64,000 nt of DNA from Marinobacterium rhizophilum DSM 18822 (GTDB lineage: Bacteria > Pseudomonadota > Gammaproteobacteria > Pseudomonadales > Balneatricaceae). Below are positions 18,518-28,760 of this stretch, piece by piece. Position 1 is the first letter of the stretch; every line of letters begins with the position of its first letter. The notes below the pieces were generated by a model. The model was not told the DNA's origin and made no database searches. It saw nothing but the letters and a program-made list of their open reading frames with translations. Both the position numbers and the translations under genes were made by a program. The stretch is taken from assembly GCF_000378045.1 (NCBI RefSeq), contig NZ_KB899090.1, positions 1 to 64,000 of the forward strand. The letters are read 5' to 3'.

Positions 18518-18811
18518 TTGATTGGCCGGGACTGCAGGCGCTCTGGCGCGGACGTTACGGCAGGATGCCGAGATACAGCGAAATCCCCGACATTTTGACA
18601 CGATGCGTGTCGAGATAGTTTTCACACACTGGGCTGAATCGCTGCTTGAAGCGTCCGTACTCGACTTCCAGAATTTGCTATATCGTGATTCACGACCGCC
18701 CGACTTTCATCGCTAAGCGCTCGAAACAGCAAGATCGGACGAGCTGACAGCGATGGGAACTAGCCAGCAGCACTCCCGCCAAGCACAGACTTAAGAGAGA
18801 GAGCTGCTAGC

Positions 18812-20203
18812 ATGTTTGCACATCTGGCCGGTAACTTATCCGTCAAGCACACCTATGCGCTGTTGGCAATCAGCGAAGCCTTCGCGATGTTGTCATGCCT
18901 GTTCCTGAGCATGAACGACTCGCAACACAGTTTCTTCGATCACCTGAGTTGCCTGGGCTGTATCGTTTTTGTGATCATAGGTTTTCTCAGCATGGCAGCC
19001 ATGGGGCTGTATCGCCCGCTGCAGCGGGGCACCTCCAGAGAACAACTGGCGCGCATACTGCTCGGCTTCACCCTGGCCTCCGTCACCGAAGGGATTATCG
19101 TCTCTACCATCCCCATGACCAGTCTCCCGCTCAAAACGGTTTTCATGGCGCTGGGCCTGTCGTTCCTGGTGGTTTGCGCATTGCGGTTTGGATTCAACAA
19201 GCTCCATACCACCGACCTGTTCAAGCACCGTGTATTGGTGCTGGGCGCCGGGGAGCGTGCCTGTATTATCCAGGACAAATTGCGCCGTACCTCAGACCGT
19301 AAAGGCTTTCAGCTGATGGGCTATGTCAGAATCGAAGGTGATGCGGCAGGCATCCGACACCAGGACCAGTTAACAGTGGATCTCGATCATCTTGCCGAGT
19401 TTGTGGAACGCCACAAGATAAGAGAGGTGGTCTTGGCCGCCGATCAGCACCAGGCTTACCTGCCAATGACTGAACTCCACGAATGCCGGCTGGTCGGGGC
19501 CAACGTGATCGACATTGCCAGCTTTATCGAGCGTGAGAGTGGAAAAATCCCGTTGAGACTGATGCCCCCGAGCTGGATGGCCTGCGGCAATGGCTATCGG
19601 ATCAGCCGCCAGCTTGTGAGAATGGGCAAACGGCTCTTTGATATTCTGATCAGCCTGTTCTTGCTGATACTGGTCTGGCCGATCATGCTGGCGACGGCAT
19701 TGCTGATCAGGCTCGAAAGTGGCCCCGGGGAATCCATTCTTTACCAGCAAACCCGGGTTGGGCTCAGAGGAAAGCCTTTCAAAATCTATAAATTCCGCAG
19801 CATGAGGGTGGATGCCGAAGCCAATGGGCCGGTATGGGCCCGAAAGGGTGATCAGCGGGTGACCGCTGTGGGTACGTTCATTCGAAAGTACCGTATCGAT
19901 GAACTTCCCCAGCTCTTCAATATCCTGCACGGTGAAATGAGCTTTATCGGTCCGCGCCCAGAACGCCCGGAGTTCGTCGACAAACTCGCCCGCAGCCTGC
20001 CGTATTACGATGTCCGCCACCAGCTCAAACCGGGACTGACAGGATGGGCACAAATCTGTTACAGCTACGGCAGCAGTGAAGAGGATGCCCTGGAAAAACT
20101 TCAATACGATCTCTACTACGTCAAAAACTTCAGCTTTCTGCTGGACACCATGATTCTAATTCAGACCGTTGAGGTGATCCTGTTCGGCAAGGGCGCCCGT
20201 TGA
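18812..20203 (+). CDS. Undecaprenyl-phosphate sugar phosphotransferase, PEP-CTERM-associated (WcaJ/EpsB type)
   Basis: 463 residues. Four N-terminal membrane helices (about 10-130), a CoA-binding-like Rossmann part (HRVLVLGAGERA), one more helix near 275-300, then the catalytic domain: IYKFRSMRVDAE, KYRIDELPQLFNIL, GEMSFIGPRPERPEFV and KPGLTGWAQI. These enzymes start EPS repeat synthesis by moving a sugar-1-phosphate to undecaprenyl phosphate. Resembles the XrtA-linked sugar transferase family. GAGAGAG precedes the ATG. Very likely the priming enzyme of this locus. Confidence 0.92.
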   Translation: MFAHLAGNLSVKHTYALLAISEAFAMLSCLFLSMNDSQHSFFDHLSCLGCIVFVIIGFLSMAAMGLYRPLQRGTSREQLARILLGFTLASVTEGIIVSTIPMTSLPLKTVFMALGLSFLVVCALRFGFNKLHTTDLFKHRVLVLGAGERACIIQDKLRRTSDRKGFQLMGYVRIEGDAAGIRHQDQLTVDLDHLAEFVERHKIREVVLAADQHQAYLPMTELHECRLVGANVIDIASFIERESGKIPLRLMPPSWMACGNGYRISRQLVRMGKRLFDILISLFLLILVWPIMLATALLIRLESGPGESILYQQTRVGLRGKPFKIYKFRSMRVDAEANGPVWARKGDQRVTAVGTFIRKYRIDELPQLFNILHGEMSFIGPRPERPEFVDKLARSLPYYDVRHQLKPGLTGWAQICYSYGSSEEDALEKLQYDLYYVKNFSFLLDTMILIQTVEVILFGKGAR

Positions 20204-20320
20204 TTAACGCCGCTCACTGTTCGGCGGGCTGTCTATACCAGCCGGATAAAACGGCAGCATCCCGACGCTGCGCCTGCATCTATCATTTTATTTTGGCGTT
20301 CGGCACTAAATGAGGCTTCC

Positions 20321-21364
20321 ATGACCCGCTACGATCAGATTCAGCATGCACTCGCAGCCACTCCAAAAGTCTGGCTCATTACCGGCGTCGCCGGCTTCAT
20401 CGGCTCAAACCTGCTGGAAACCCTGCTCAAGCTTGGTCAGCACGTCATCGGCCTGGATAACTTCAGCACCGGTTACCAGCACAACCTCGACGAAGTCCAG
20501 TCCCTGGTTTCGACAGAGCAATGGTCCGGCTTCCACTTCATCCAGGGCGACATCTGCAGCCTCGACGACTGCCGCCGCGCCATGCGCCACCCCAGAAACC
20601 AGACCGGCACAGTGGACTACGTCCTCCACCAGGCCGCCCTGGGCTCCGTCCCCCGATCCATCGCCGACCCGATCACGAGCAATGCCACCAATGTCACCGG
20701 CTTCCTGAACATGCTGGTAGCCGCACGCGATGCCGACGTCAAAAGCTTTACCTACGCCGCATCGAGCGCCACTTACGGCGATCACCCGGCGCTGCCCAAG
20801 GTGGAAGAGACCATCGGCAAGCCGCTGTCGCCTTACACGGTGACAAAGTACGTGAACGAGCTATACGCCGAGGTCTTTGCCAAGGCCTACGGCTTCAAAA
20901 CCATCGGCCTGCGCTACTTCAACGTCTTTGGCAAGCGCCAGGATCCGAACGGCGCCTATGCCGCGGTAATTCCAAAATGGACGGCGGCGATGATTCACGG
21001 CGAGGATGTGTTTATCTATGGCGATGGAAATACCAGCCGGGATTTCTGTTTTATCGACAACACCGTGCAGATGAATATCCTCGCCGCTACCGCGCCGGAT
21101 GACGCCAAGAATGAGGTTTACAACGTGGCGCTGGGAGACAGGACCAGCCTGAATACCCTGTTCGACGCCCTGAAAACAGCCCTGCTCGACTGCGGTGTGA
21201 GTTACGCCAAGATCCCGGTTTACGGAGACTTTCGCGCAGGGGATGTACGCCATTCCCAGGCCGATATCAGCAAAGCACAAACCAAACTGGGCTACGCCCC
21301 CATTCACCGTATTTACGACGGTATCGACCAGGCCATGCCCTGGTATGTGCAATCACTGAGTTAG
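20321..21364 (+). CDS. UDP-N-acetylglucosamine 4-epimerase (WbpP/TviC family)
   Basis: 347 residues, extended short-chain dehydrogenase. NAD-binding GVAGFIGS lies near 22-29, the SSATYGD catalytic Ser region near 147-153, and the Tyr/Lys pair in SPYTVTKY near 170. The long N-terminus and [24 protein letters not shown] are typical of the UDP-HexNAc epimerases that convert UDP-GlcNAc to UDP-GalNAc. GAGG is 5 bases before the ATG. With the TviB-type dehydrogenase at 55.7 kb it would give UDP-GalNAc-uronic acid, as in Vi antigen synthesis; the pairing is inference. Confidence 0.9.
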   Translation: MTRYDQIQHALAATPKVWLITGVAGFIGSNLLETLLKLGQHVIGLDNFSTGYQHNLDEVQSLVSTEQWSGFHFIQGDICSLDDCRRAMRHPRNQTGTVDYVLHQAALGSVPRSIADPITSNATNVTGFLNMLVAARDADVKSFTYAASSATYGDHPALPKVEETIGKPLSPYTVTKYVNELYAEVFAKAYGFKTIGLRYFNVFGKRQDPNGAYAAVIPKWTAAMIHGEDVFIYGDGNTSRDFCFIDNTVQMNILAATAPDDAKNEVYNVALGDRTSLNTLFDALKTALLDCGVSYAKIPVYGDFRAGDVRHSQADISKAQTKLGYAPIHRIYDGIDQAMPWYVQSLS

Positions 21365-21532
21365 CGACAACAGCCCGCGGCGTACCGACCCGCAGCCCGT
21401 AATGACGCGACACAATTTCCGGGAATCGCTTGTCCAAAGCGAAGTGCTCGACGTGGTCCCTTGGGAGCTCTTTCCAGCCTATAATTTGCACTGGACCATT
21501 CTCTGCTCCACCTCCAGGATTCAAGGAGATAT

Positions 21533-22569
21533 ATGAAGGTTCTGGTGACTGGCGGTGCCGGCTATATCGGATCACACACCGTGGTCGAGCTGCTCGGCGC
21601 CGGCCATGAAGTGCTGGTGTTGGATAACCACTGCAACAGCTCGCCGACTGCCCTGGAGCACATGGCACGAATAGTGACGGATGCCAGCAGGCGCCACAAC
21701 TGCTCGCCATTGAAGGTGATATCCGCGACCGGGTTCTGCTCGATCGGCTGTTCACCCAGCACCGCATTGACAGCGTCATCCATTTTGCCGGCCTGAAGGC
21801 CGTCGGCGAGAGCGTGGTGCAGCCGCTGGACTATTACGAGAACAATGTTGCCGGTACCGTCACGCTGTGTCAGGCGATGCAGGCGGCCCGCGTGCTGAAC
21901 CTGGTGTTCAGCTCCTCGGCCACCGTCTATGGCGAACCGCCAGAAATGCCGATCCGCGAGGACTTTCCCACCGCTGCGCCGACCAATCCCTATGGCCGCT
22001 CCAGGCTGATGGTCGAGGAACTACTGCAAGATCTGGCCCACTCGGACGCGCGCTGGTCCAGCGCCATGCTGCGCTTTTTCAATCCCGCCGGCGCGCACAG
22101 CAGTGGCCTGATCGGCGAGGATCCTCATGGCATCCCGAACAACCTGGTACCCTATATCGGCCAGGTGGCGAACGGCCAGCGGGATAAGCTCTTGGTGTAT
22201 GGCGGTGACTATCCGACGCCCGACGGTACCGGGGTGCGAGACTATATCCATGTCGTGGACCTGGCTCTCGGCCACCTGGCGGCACTGAGCTGGATACGGA
22301 GAAATCAGGGCGCAGGCATCTGGAACCTCGGCACCGGCCAGGGTTATTCGGTGCTGGAAATGGTGCGGGCCTTCGAGCAGGCCAGTGGCCGATCGATACC
22401 CTATGCCATTGTCGCGCGACGTCCCGGCGATATCGCCGAAGGCTGGGCCGACCCGACCCGCGCCGAATTGGAGCTGGGCTGGAAGGCGGCGCGGGGGCTC
22501 AAAGAAATGATGGTCGATACCTGGCGCTGGCAGTCGATGAGCCCGCTGGGGGTATGGCCAAAAAGGTAA
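21533..22569 (+). pseudogene. galE: Frameshifted UDP-glucose 4-epimerase (galE)
   Basis: The start is good (AAGGAG 7 bases before the [19 protein letters not shown]), but the frame shifts by one base between about 21680 and 21700. From there the GalE sequence continues in another frame ([32 protein letters not shown]) to the normal C-terminus at 22569. The original frame stops at 21796. The catalytic Tyr-x3-Lys motif reads YGRSR, with Arg in place of Lys. Two independent defects argue for a real pseudogene, though the shift alone could be a sequencing error. The adjacent epimerase at 20.3 kb is intact. Confidence 0.85.
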
Positions 22570-22959
22570 AAGCGCGTAGGCTGGAATGGACCAAAAGCGA
22601 ACTCCAGGGGCGAATTTGTCAGTCTTACAGGCCCCAATGATCGAGCCAATTTGGCGGGCCCTTGCTGTCCTGCCACTGTTCGGCAGATCTGCGTGGTGCG
22701 CGGGATTGGCGTCAGGATGCAACCTCCTTTTGGAAAGCGTGACCCGCTTATCGCGGGGAAACCCGGTGGGGCAGACACCTGGAATGAACCTGTAAGGTTA
22801 CACTCCAGCTGCGGGTCTGCACGATTGAGACGGTACGGCTCATTCCATACGTGGCAGGAGAGGCGAAACTTGCAGCAACTACTGGAGCAGACTATGGTTC
22901 ATCCATGATTGTTAAGAGCAGACTCCAGTTGTATATATGAGCACGGAGAGTAGAAAATC
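22570..22959 (+). other. Long leader/intergenic region before the export operon
   Basis: 390 bases without a convincing gene. It includes CCCGC-TTATC-GCGGG and other small stems near 22750-22775, and the promoter candidate at 22909-22937. No riboswitch class is recognisable to me. Confidence 0.4.
22909..22937 (+). promoter_or_regulatory. Sigma-70-type promoter candidate for the export operon
   Basis: TTGTTA (22909-22914), 17-base spacer, TATATA (22932-22937). The predicted transcript would start near 22944, just before GGAGAG and the ATG at 22960, so the leader is very short. The spacing is ideal, but the short leader lowers confidence. Confidence 0.35.
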
Positions 22960-23604
22960 ATGAAAGGAATGAGGCCCCTGTGGCTGACGTGTACTGCGGC
23001 AATCATTTCGCTCGTCCAATTGACCGGCTGCACGAGCAACCCATATCCTTCTTTAGCTACCGCTGTCGCAAAACATCCCCGAACTACCGACCCCGCCCAG
23101 TACAACTACCTGATTGGCCCGGGGGACAGTCTGAATATTTTCGTCTGGGGCAGCCCGGAAGTATCCGAAACGGTAACGGTACGCCCCGACGGCAAGATCA
23201 CCACACCCCTGGTCGAAGATGTCGCGGTAAGTGGGTTGACGCCAACGCAGGTCGCGCGAAAACTTGAGGAGAGCCTTGGCCTCTATATCAAGGAACCGAT
23301 CGTTACCGTCATCGTCCAGGGTTTTGTGGGCCCCTACTCCGAGCAGGTGCGGATTATCGGCGAAGCGGATGAACCCCAGGCCCTGCCCTACCGGGAGGAC
23401 ATGACGCTGCTGGATGTCATTATAGCGGTTGGCGGTCTCACTGAATTTGCCAACGGCAACGGTGCCAGCGTGGTACGTATTGTGGACGGCGAGCAACAAC
23501 AGTACGGCATCCGTATAGACGACCTCGTTGAGGATGGTGATATCTCCGCCAACGTCCATATCCTGCCCGGCGATATTATCATTATCCCGGAAGCGTGGTT
23601 TTAG
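22960..23604 (+). CDS. Polysaccharide export lipoprotein (Wza-like, XrtA type)
   Basis: 214 residues. Signal peptide with lipobox LTGC, lipidated Cys24. A Poly_export domain follows (YLIGPGDSLNIFVWGSPE near 50-66; VRPDGKITTPL), then a SLBB-like segment (VRIIGEADEPQALPY) and PGDIIIIPEAWF at the end. It is shorter than Wza and lacks the C-terminal transmembrane helix, like others found with XrtA, so the barrel at 26.2 kb may provide the outer-membrane pore. First gene of the export operon. Confidence 0.92.
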   Translation: MKGMRPLWLTCTAAIISLVQLTGCTSNPYPSLATAVAKHPRTTDPAQYNYLIGPGDSLNIFVWGSPEVSETVTVRPDGKITTPLVEDVAVSGLTPTQVARKLEESLGLYIKEPIVTVIVQGFVGPYSEQVRIIGEADEPQALPYREDMTLLDVIIAVGGLTEFANGNGASVVRIVDGEQQQYGIRIDDLVEDGDISANVHILPGDIIIIPEAWF

Positions 23605-23625
23605 TGGCGCATCGGAGCATTATCC

Positions 23626-25278
23626 ATGCAAGATATTATTGAACAGACAGTCTCCTACCTGCGCGGGATTTGGGTCCATAAATGGATCGCCTTGGTATTA
23701 TTTTGGGTCCTGTGTCTGATCGGCTGGCCGTTTGTCCTGAAAATGCCGAACCAATACGTCTCCGAAGCAAAGGTGTATGTTGATACCCAGTCTCTGCTGG
23801 CGCCCCTGCTGCGGGGCCTGACCGTTCAGACCAACCCCGAACAGCAGGTGCAGCTGATTGTCAAAACGTTGCTGACCCGTCCCAATCTGGAAAAAATCAC
23901 CCGCTTGGCTGACCTGGATATCCAGGCAGAAAGTGACGCTGATTTCGATGTCATCATTGCTCAGCTGGAAGACAACCTCACACTGAGCCGAGCGGGCCGG
24001 GAAAACATCTATGCCATCTCCTATACAAGCCACTCGGCAGAAGTAGCCAAAAATGTGGTTGAGGCGACCTTGACTACGCTGGTCGAAAACACCCTGGGAA
24101 ACAAACGGGAAGACAGTACCACCGCAACCAACTTCCTGGATCGGCAGATCGCCGAATACGAATCACGTCTGAATGAAGCGGACAACCAGCTCAAAGAATT
24201 CAAGCAGAGAAACTATGAGCTGATGAGTTCTGACAGTGGGTTTTATAGTCGTATCAATACTCTAAAAGGCCAGACCCGGTCCATAGAGCTGGAGCTGCGT
24301 GAAGCCAAGACCCGTCTGGCTTCACTTGAAAAGCAGTTGGCGGGTGAAGCACCAAACTTTGGCATCATGGAAGAAGAACTCGCTGCTTCCTCCTACGACT
24401 TTGTCTCCAGTTACGATGGACGAATCGACACCCTGGAAAATCAACTGGATCAGCTGCGATTGAAATACACGGATCAGCATCCAGACATTCGGGAGACAGA
24501 ACTTATTCTGAAAGACCTCCAGAAGAAGAGAGCGCAGGAGCGACGTGTACGACAACAGGCGATGCAAGCCAGCCAGACTGCACGAGACGGAGGATTGAAC
24601 GAAAACCCGGTTTATCAACAGCTAAAACTCTCACACGCCAATGAAGAAACCACCGTGCGATCTCTGGAGGTTCGCCTGGCAGATTATCAACAGCAGCTGG
24701 ATAGGCTACAGAACAATGCCAACACCATTCCGGAGCTAGAGGCGGAACTTCAAGCGCTGCAACGAGGGTATTCTATTACCCAACAGCAGTATAATGAACT
24801 GCTGTCGCGCCGCGAGTCGGCGCACCTGTCGGAACAGGCAGACGCCAGCGCAGATGGAATTAAATTTCGCATCATCGAACCACCACGTCTGCCAGCAACG
24901 CCCACTGGCCCCAACCGTCCCCTGATCCTGTCCGGAGTGCTGGCAGGCGCAGCCGGCATTGGCATCGCAGTCGCCTTCCTCATCTCTCAGCTCAGACCAG
25001 TCTTTTTTGACCCCAAACAACTGTTCCAGGTCACAGGTTATCCCGTACTGGGGGTGATCACCATGATCAGGGACCCGCTATTGCTGAGCCAAAAGCGCCG
25101 GAAAACCCGTCTCTTTATCGCCCTGGCAGGATCATTGCTGGCGTTTTACGGGATGCTGATGTTCTTGCAGCTGCTTCCCGACACTAATGAACAGTTGCTT
25201 GCCTACGTTCCCGATCTCCCGAATACCTGGTTCCGCCAACTCCAGCAATTAGCCTACAGAATTCTCAACTATTTCTAG
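23626..25278 (+). CDS. Polysaccharide chain-length determinant (Wzz-like, XrtA type)
   Basis: 550 residues. N-terminal Wzz domain with a membrane helix near 20-40, VSEAKVYVDTQSLLAPLLRG, long coiled coils from about 170 to 400, GNVR-type end (QQYNELLSRRESA), then helices near 430-450 and 490-515. It acts in the inner membrane with the kinase encoded 9 bases downstream to set polymer length. GGAG lies 8 bases before the ATG. It is a split-type Wzc: the membrane part without the kinase domain. Confidence 0.92.
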   Translation: MQDIIEQTVSYLRGIWVHKWIALVLFWVLCLIGWPFVLKMPNQYVSEAKVYVDTQSLLAPLLRGLTVQTNPEQQVQLIVKTLLTRPNLEKITRLADLDIQAESDADFDVIIAQLEDNLTLSRAGRENIYAISYTSHSAEVAKNVVEATLTTLVENTLGNKREDSTTATNFLDRQIAEYESRLNEADNQLKEFKQRNYELMSSDSGFYSRINTLKGQTRSIELELREAKTRLASLEKQLAGEAPNFGIMEEELAASSYDFVSSYDGRIDTLENQLDQLRLKYTDQHPDIRETELILKDLQKKRAQERRVRQQAMQASQTARDGGLNENPVYQQLKLSHANEETTVRSLEVRLADYQQQLDRLQNNANTIPELEAELQALQRGYSITQQQYNELLSRRESAHLSEQADASADGIKFRIIEPPRLPATPTGPNRPLILSGVLAGAAGIGIAVAFLISQLRPVFFDPKQLFQVTGYPVLGVITMIRDPLLLSQKRRKTRLFIALAGSLLAFYGMLMFLQLLPDTNEQLLAYVPDLPNTWFRQLQQLAYRILNYF

Positions 25279-25287
25279 GGGGTTCTA

Positions 25288-26208
25288 ATGAGCACAATCG
25301 AGCGCGCACTTGAAAAAAGCCAGCAGTTGGACGCGGAAAAGCGGGTAATTGCCAGCGCCGACAATCACCACTCTTTCGACGACACCCCAACAGAGACCCC
25401 GGAACCGCCGTCGACACCGACGGACGGACAGCCGCAAAAGGATGACTCAACCGACACCAGCCGCAACCTGACGCACGATCGAGAGCAACTATACATCGAT
25501 ACAGATCATCTGGAACAGCTGGGCCTGGTCACCCCTACCGAAAATTTCACCCCGATCAAAGAAGAATATCGCTATATCAAGCGCCCATTGCTCGATAATG
25601 CCTTCGGAGCCAATGCAGCACAACTGACCCACCCCAACCTCGTTCTGGTCTCGAGCTGTTATGCCGGAGAGGGAAAAACGTTTACTGCGCTGAATCTGGC
25701 ACTGAGCATGGTTGCCGAACATGACCGCTGCGTATTACTGGTGGACGCCGATGTGATCAAACCGAGTCTCAGTCGCAAGCTGAATATTTCCGACCAGGCG
25801 CTGGGTTTACTGGATTACCTGAATGGCAAAGCCGAAGTCAGGGACATCATTCAGAGCACCAGTATTCCTAACTTCAAGGTTGTGTCCGCCGGTACCCGCC
25901 ACCATCATGCGACGGAGATGATTGCCAGTGAAAGAATGAAACAATTTATGAAGGAGCTGTCCAGCCGCTACAGCGACCGAATCGTGATCTTCGATACCTC
26001 ACCGCTGCTTGGGGCCAGTGAAACCAGCGTGCTGGCACAGATGACGGGGCAAGCCCTGATTGTCGTAGAAGAGGGCCGCACCTCGCAACGCCAAGTGGAA
26101 CGGGCACTGAGCCTGCTCAAGCCAAAAATGGCAATTGGTCTGGTCTTGAATAAATCCAGGACCAGACAAAAGGATTATTATGGCTATTATGGCGCTTCTC
26201 AGCGATAA
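25288..26208 (+). CDS. Tyrosine autokinase for polysaccharide export (CpsD/EpsG-like)
   Basis: 306 residues. BY-kinase: Walker A AGEGKT at 126-131, Walker A' VLLVDAD at 149-155, Walker B-like IVIFDTSPLL, and a Tyr-rich tail (KDYYGYYG) that is the expected autophosphorylation cluster. Residues 25-65 are a disordered, Pro/Asp-rich linker. It partners with the Wzz-like protein upstream to cycle EPS assembly. The last 29 bases overlap the next gene, so the Tyr tail and the barrel's start share DNA. Confidence 0.92.
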   Translation: MSTIERALEKSQQLDAEKRVIASADNHHSFDDTPTETPEPPSTPTDGQPQKDDSTDTSRNLTHDREQLYIDTDHLEQLGLVTPTENFTPIKEEYRYIKRPLLDNAFGANAAQLTHPNLVLVSSCYAGEGKTFTALNLALSMVAEHDRCVLLVDADVIKPSLSRKLNISDQALGLLDYLNGKAEVRDIIQSTSIPNFKVVSAGTRHHHATEMIASERMKQFMKELSSRYSDRIVIFDTSPLLGASETSVLAQMTGQALIVVEEGRTSQRQVERALSLLKPKMAIGLVLNKSRTRQKDYYGYYGASQR

Positions 26209-27688
26209 CCAGGTGCGTTGGCTTGCGATCCGGTTAACAACCACGGCCCTGTTGACACCGGTAGCGACAGCCCAGGCCAGCGACTGGAAGTTTACCCCTG
26301 AGATACAGGTCACCGAGCATTACACCAGTAATCTCAACCTGACCTCGAGTGACGAAGAGGCGAGTCTTATTTCCGAGGTGCGTCCCGGTTTTTCCCTCTC
26401 CAAACAGGGAAGCCACCTGCAGGCCAACATGGATTACCGGCTCCAATACCTGAACTACTCATCCGACCAGGCCAGCGATGACTACCATCATCAACTGGGT
26501 CTTTCGGCCAACTCCGAGCTGATCGACGACCGGCTGTTTCTGGATGCCAGAAGCACCTACAGCCAGCAGCTGATCAACAATCGCAGTGCCAGCGCCGGTG
26601 ACTCCTTGAGCGCCCCCGATAACTTTACCGACACCTTTACGTTCCAGATCACCCCCCGCTGGCGACAACGGCTGGGACGGTACAGCACGTTCGGGGCGGA
26701 TTTTTCCTACGATATGGTACGGTACGATGGCGTCAATGATAACAGCGACGGTTATCGCACCAACTTTTTCCTCGACAATCAGTCTAACCCCAGCAAGTTT
26801 TACTGGGCACTCAATCTCGATACCAACCAGGCGACACCCGATACCTCCGCAACGAGCCAATCAGAGACTCTGGATATCGAGTTGGGGTACCGATACAGTC
26901 ATCAACTGGACGGCAAGCTTCGTTATGGCTATGTCGACAACCACCTCGACAATCCAACCCAGTCCGAGGCACAAGCAGGCGATTTCTGGGGTGCGGACCT
27001 TAGCTGGAACCCAAGCTCCAGAACATCACTCAGCGCCTCCTACAATAGCCGGCTGCAATCCAATCAGAGTTATGGATTGACCTTCAATCACCGGCAAAGA
27101 CATACCAACTGGTCGCTAGCCTACAACAAGAATATCAGCAGTGTTCGTGAGGAACTTCTGCAACTCACCCCCATCGGCACCCTGATCTGCCCATCAACTG
27201 CCTCCTTCGCCATTACCGACTGCAGGCTGGTCGGTGGGGGCAGCCCCGTTCTACCTGGCCCCGGTGAGCGGGCTATCACCCTGGTCACTCCGCTGCCCAC
27301 GCTCTCCGAAGAGCAGTTTATCCAACAAAGCCTGAACGCCAACCTGGTGATCAGCAAAGGCAAAAGTCTGTGGACCCTGGGCCTGTTCAGAACGGAACGA
27401 GAATTTCAGGTGCAAGCCCGTACCGAGGAAGATATGGGCGCCAACGCCGGCTGGACGATACAGGTGTCTGGGCGAACCAGCCTGAGCACCCTTTATACCT
27501 GGTCTCGCCTGGAAGCGGACTTAGGGACCACGGATTACCAGCAGGCGCTCTCGTTAAACATGGTTCGGCAGCTAGATGCGGACAGCTCACTCAACCTCGC
27601 CGTAAAGAGCACCGAGCGGGACTCTGCGGATGATAACCGTACTTTCCAGGAGTTTCGAATGACACTCGGATTCAGCCATCTCTTTTAG
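26180..27688 (+). CDS. Outer-membrane beta-barrel protein, PEP-CTERM system-associated
   Basis: 502 residues. Signal peptide ending near ATAQAS, then repeated alternating strands (DYRLQYLNYSSDQ; GADFSYDMVRYDG; LSASYNSRLQSN), ending in a C-terminal Phe (GFSHLF), as outer-membrane barrels do. It resembles the XrtA-linked outer-membrane family located between the kinase and ATPase genes. Likely the EPS pore or porin partner of the short Wza-like lipoprotein; inferred. The start lies inside the kinase gene, with AAGGA 5 bases before the ATG. Confidence 0.88.
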   Translation: MAIMALLSDNQVRWLAIRLTTTALLTPVATAQASDWKFTPEIQVTEHYTSNLNLTSSDEEASLISEVRPGFSLSKQGSHLQANMDYRLQYLNYSSDQASDDYHHQLGLSANSELIDDRLFLDARSTYSQQLINNRSASAGDSLSAPDNFTDTFTFQITPRWRQRLGRYSTFGADFSYDMVRYDGVNDNSDGYRTNFFLDNQSNPSKFYWALNLDTNQATPDTSATSQSETLDIELGYRYSHQLDGKLRYGYVDNHLDNPTQSEAQAGDFWGADLSWNPSSRTSLSASYNSRLQSNQSYGLTFNHRQRHTNWSLAYNKNISSVREELLQLTPIGTLICPSTASFAITDCRLVGGGSPVLPGPGERAITLVTPLPTLSEEQFIQQSLNANLVISKGKSLWTLGLFRTEREFQVQARTEEDMGANAGWTIQVSGRTSLSTLYTWSRLEADLGTTDYQQALSLNMVRQLDADSSLNLAVKSTERDSADDNRTFQEFRMTLGFSHLF

Positions 27689-27701
27689 CGAGCATTTATC
27701 T

Positions 27702-28730
27702 ATGTATACGTCATATTTCGGCTTTACCGCCAAACCCTTCCAGTTGAGTCCGGCGACGGAGTTTTTCTTTAAAAGCAGGAGCCACAAACGCGCCCTATCC
27801 TATCTGCACTACGGACTGAGCCAGGGCGAAGGGTTTATTGTGATCACCGGTGAGATCGGCACCGGTAAAACCACCTTGATGCGCAAACTCTGGACCACGA
27901 TCGATCGTGACAATCTCGTCACCGCCCAACTGGTAACAACCAAGCTGGAAGCCGACGACCTGCTGCGCATGATCTGCAGCGCCTTCGGACTACCTGCGGA
28001 AAATAAGCCCAAGGCGGTGTTGCTACAGCAATTTCAGGACTTTTTGCAGTCGACTCATCTGGCCAAGAAACGGGTCCTCTTACTGGTGGATGAAGCTCAA
28101 AATCTGTCGGCCAGCGCGATTGAAGAGTTGCGAATGCTTTCCAATTTTCAGGTCAATGATACGCCGCTGATGCAGAGTTTCCTGCTGGGTCAGCCGGAGT
28201 TGCGGGCGATTATCCAGGATCCGAACATGGAACAGTTTCGGCAACGCGTCATCGCGGCCTTCCACCTGCACCCCCTGAGCGAAGCGGAGGTCAAGGCGTA
28301 CATCCTTTGGCGCCTCGGGGTAGCCGGCTGGGCAGAAAAGCCCGGCTTCAGCGATGGTGCATTCAAGGAAATCTACCGGCATACCAAGGGAATACCAAGA
28401 AAAATCAACGTATTCTGCGATCGCCTGTTACTGCTCTGCTTTCTCGAGGAGTTTACGATGGTGGATGAGAATACCGTCACTACGGTGGCAGAAGAACTCG
28501 CAGACGAGTTCTCCCCCCAGTTGAATCAACTTCAACCGGCCCCCACAGAAGGCAATGCAGATCAACTTCTGACACTTATTACGAGTGATGTATCTGAATT
28601 GCAGAGAAAAATTACACTCATCAACAAATATCTAAGCATCATGGTTAATGAGAAGATTGAACTGTTGAACACCCTGGACAGAAAACTCAAACAGGAGGTC
28701 GATAAAACGCTAGAAGATTACGAAAGATGA
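27702..28730 (+). CDS. AAA ATPase, XrtA/PEP-CTERM-associated (ExeA-like)
   Basis: 342 residues. Starts MYTSYFGFTAKPFQLSP like ExeA/GspA ATPases. Walker A GEIGTGKTT at 50-58, Walker B LLLVDEAQN at 126-134, sensor region SFLLGQPELR, then a C-terminal coiled coil from about 280 on. Found next to the chain-length and kinase genes in XrtA loci; likely powers or regulates a step of export on the cytoplasmic side. Last gene of the export operon. It converges with the minus-strand HPr-related module. Confidence 0.92.
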   Translation: MYTSYFGFTAKPFQLSPATEFFFKSRSHKRALSYLHYGLSQGEGFIVITGEIGTGKTTLMRKLWTTIDRDNLVTAQLVTTKLEADDLLRMICSAFGLPAENKPKAVLLQQFQDFLQSTHLAKKRVLLLVDEAQNLSASAIEELRMLSNFQVNDTPLMQSFLLGQPELRAIIQDPNMEQFRQRVIAAFHLHPLSEAEVKAYILWRLGVAGWAEKPGFSDGAFKEIYRHTKGIPRKINVFCDRLLLLCFLEEFTMVDENTVTTVAEELADEFSPQLNQLQPAPTEGNADQLLTLITSDVSELQRKITLINKYLSIMVNEKIELLNTLDRKLKQEVDKTLEDYER

Positions 28731-28760
28731 CCGAGCGGCGTAAACGCGCAGAACGGCCTG

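Noticed and set aside
22690-22800. Stem-rich segment that could be a riboswitch before the export operon
   Set aside because: Core motifs of c-di-GMP and other classes I know are not present.
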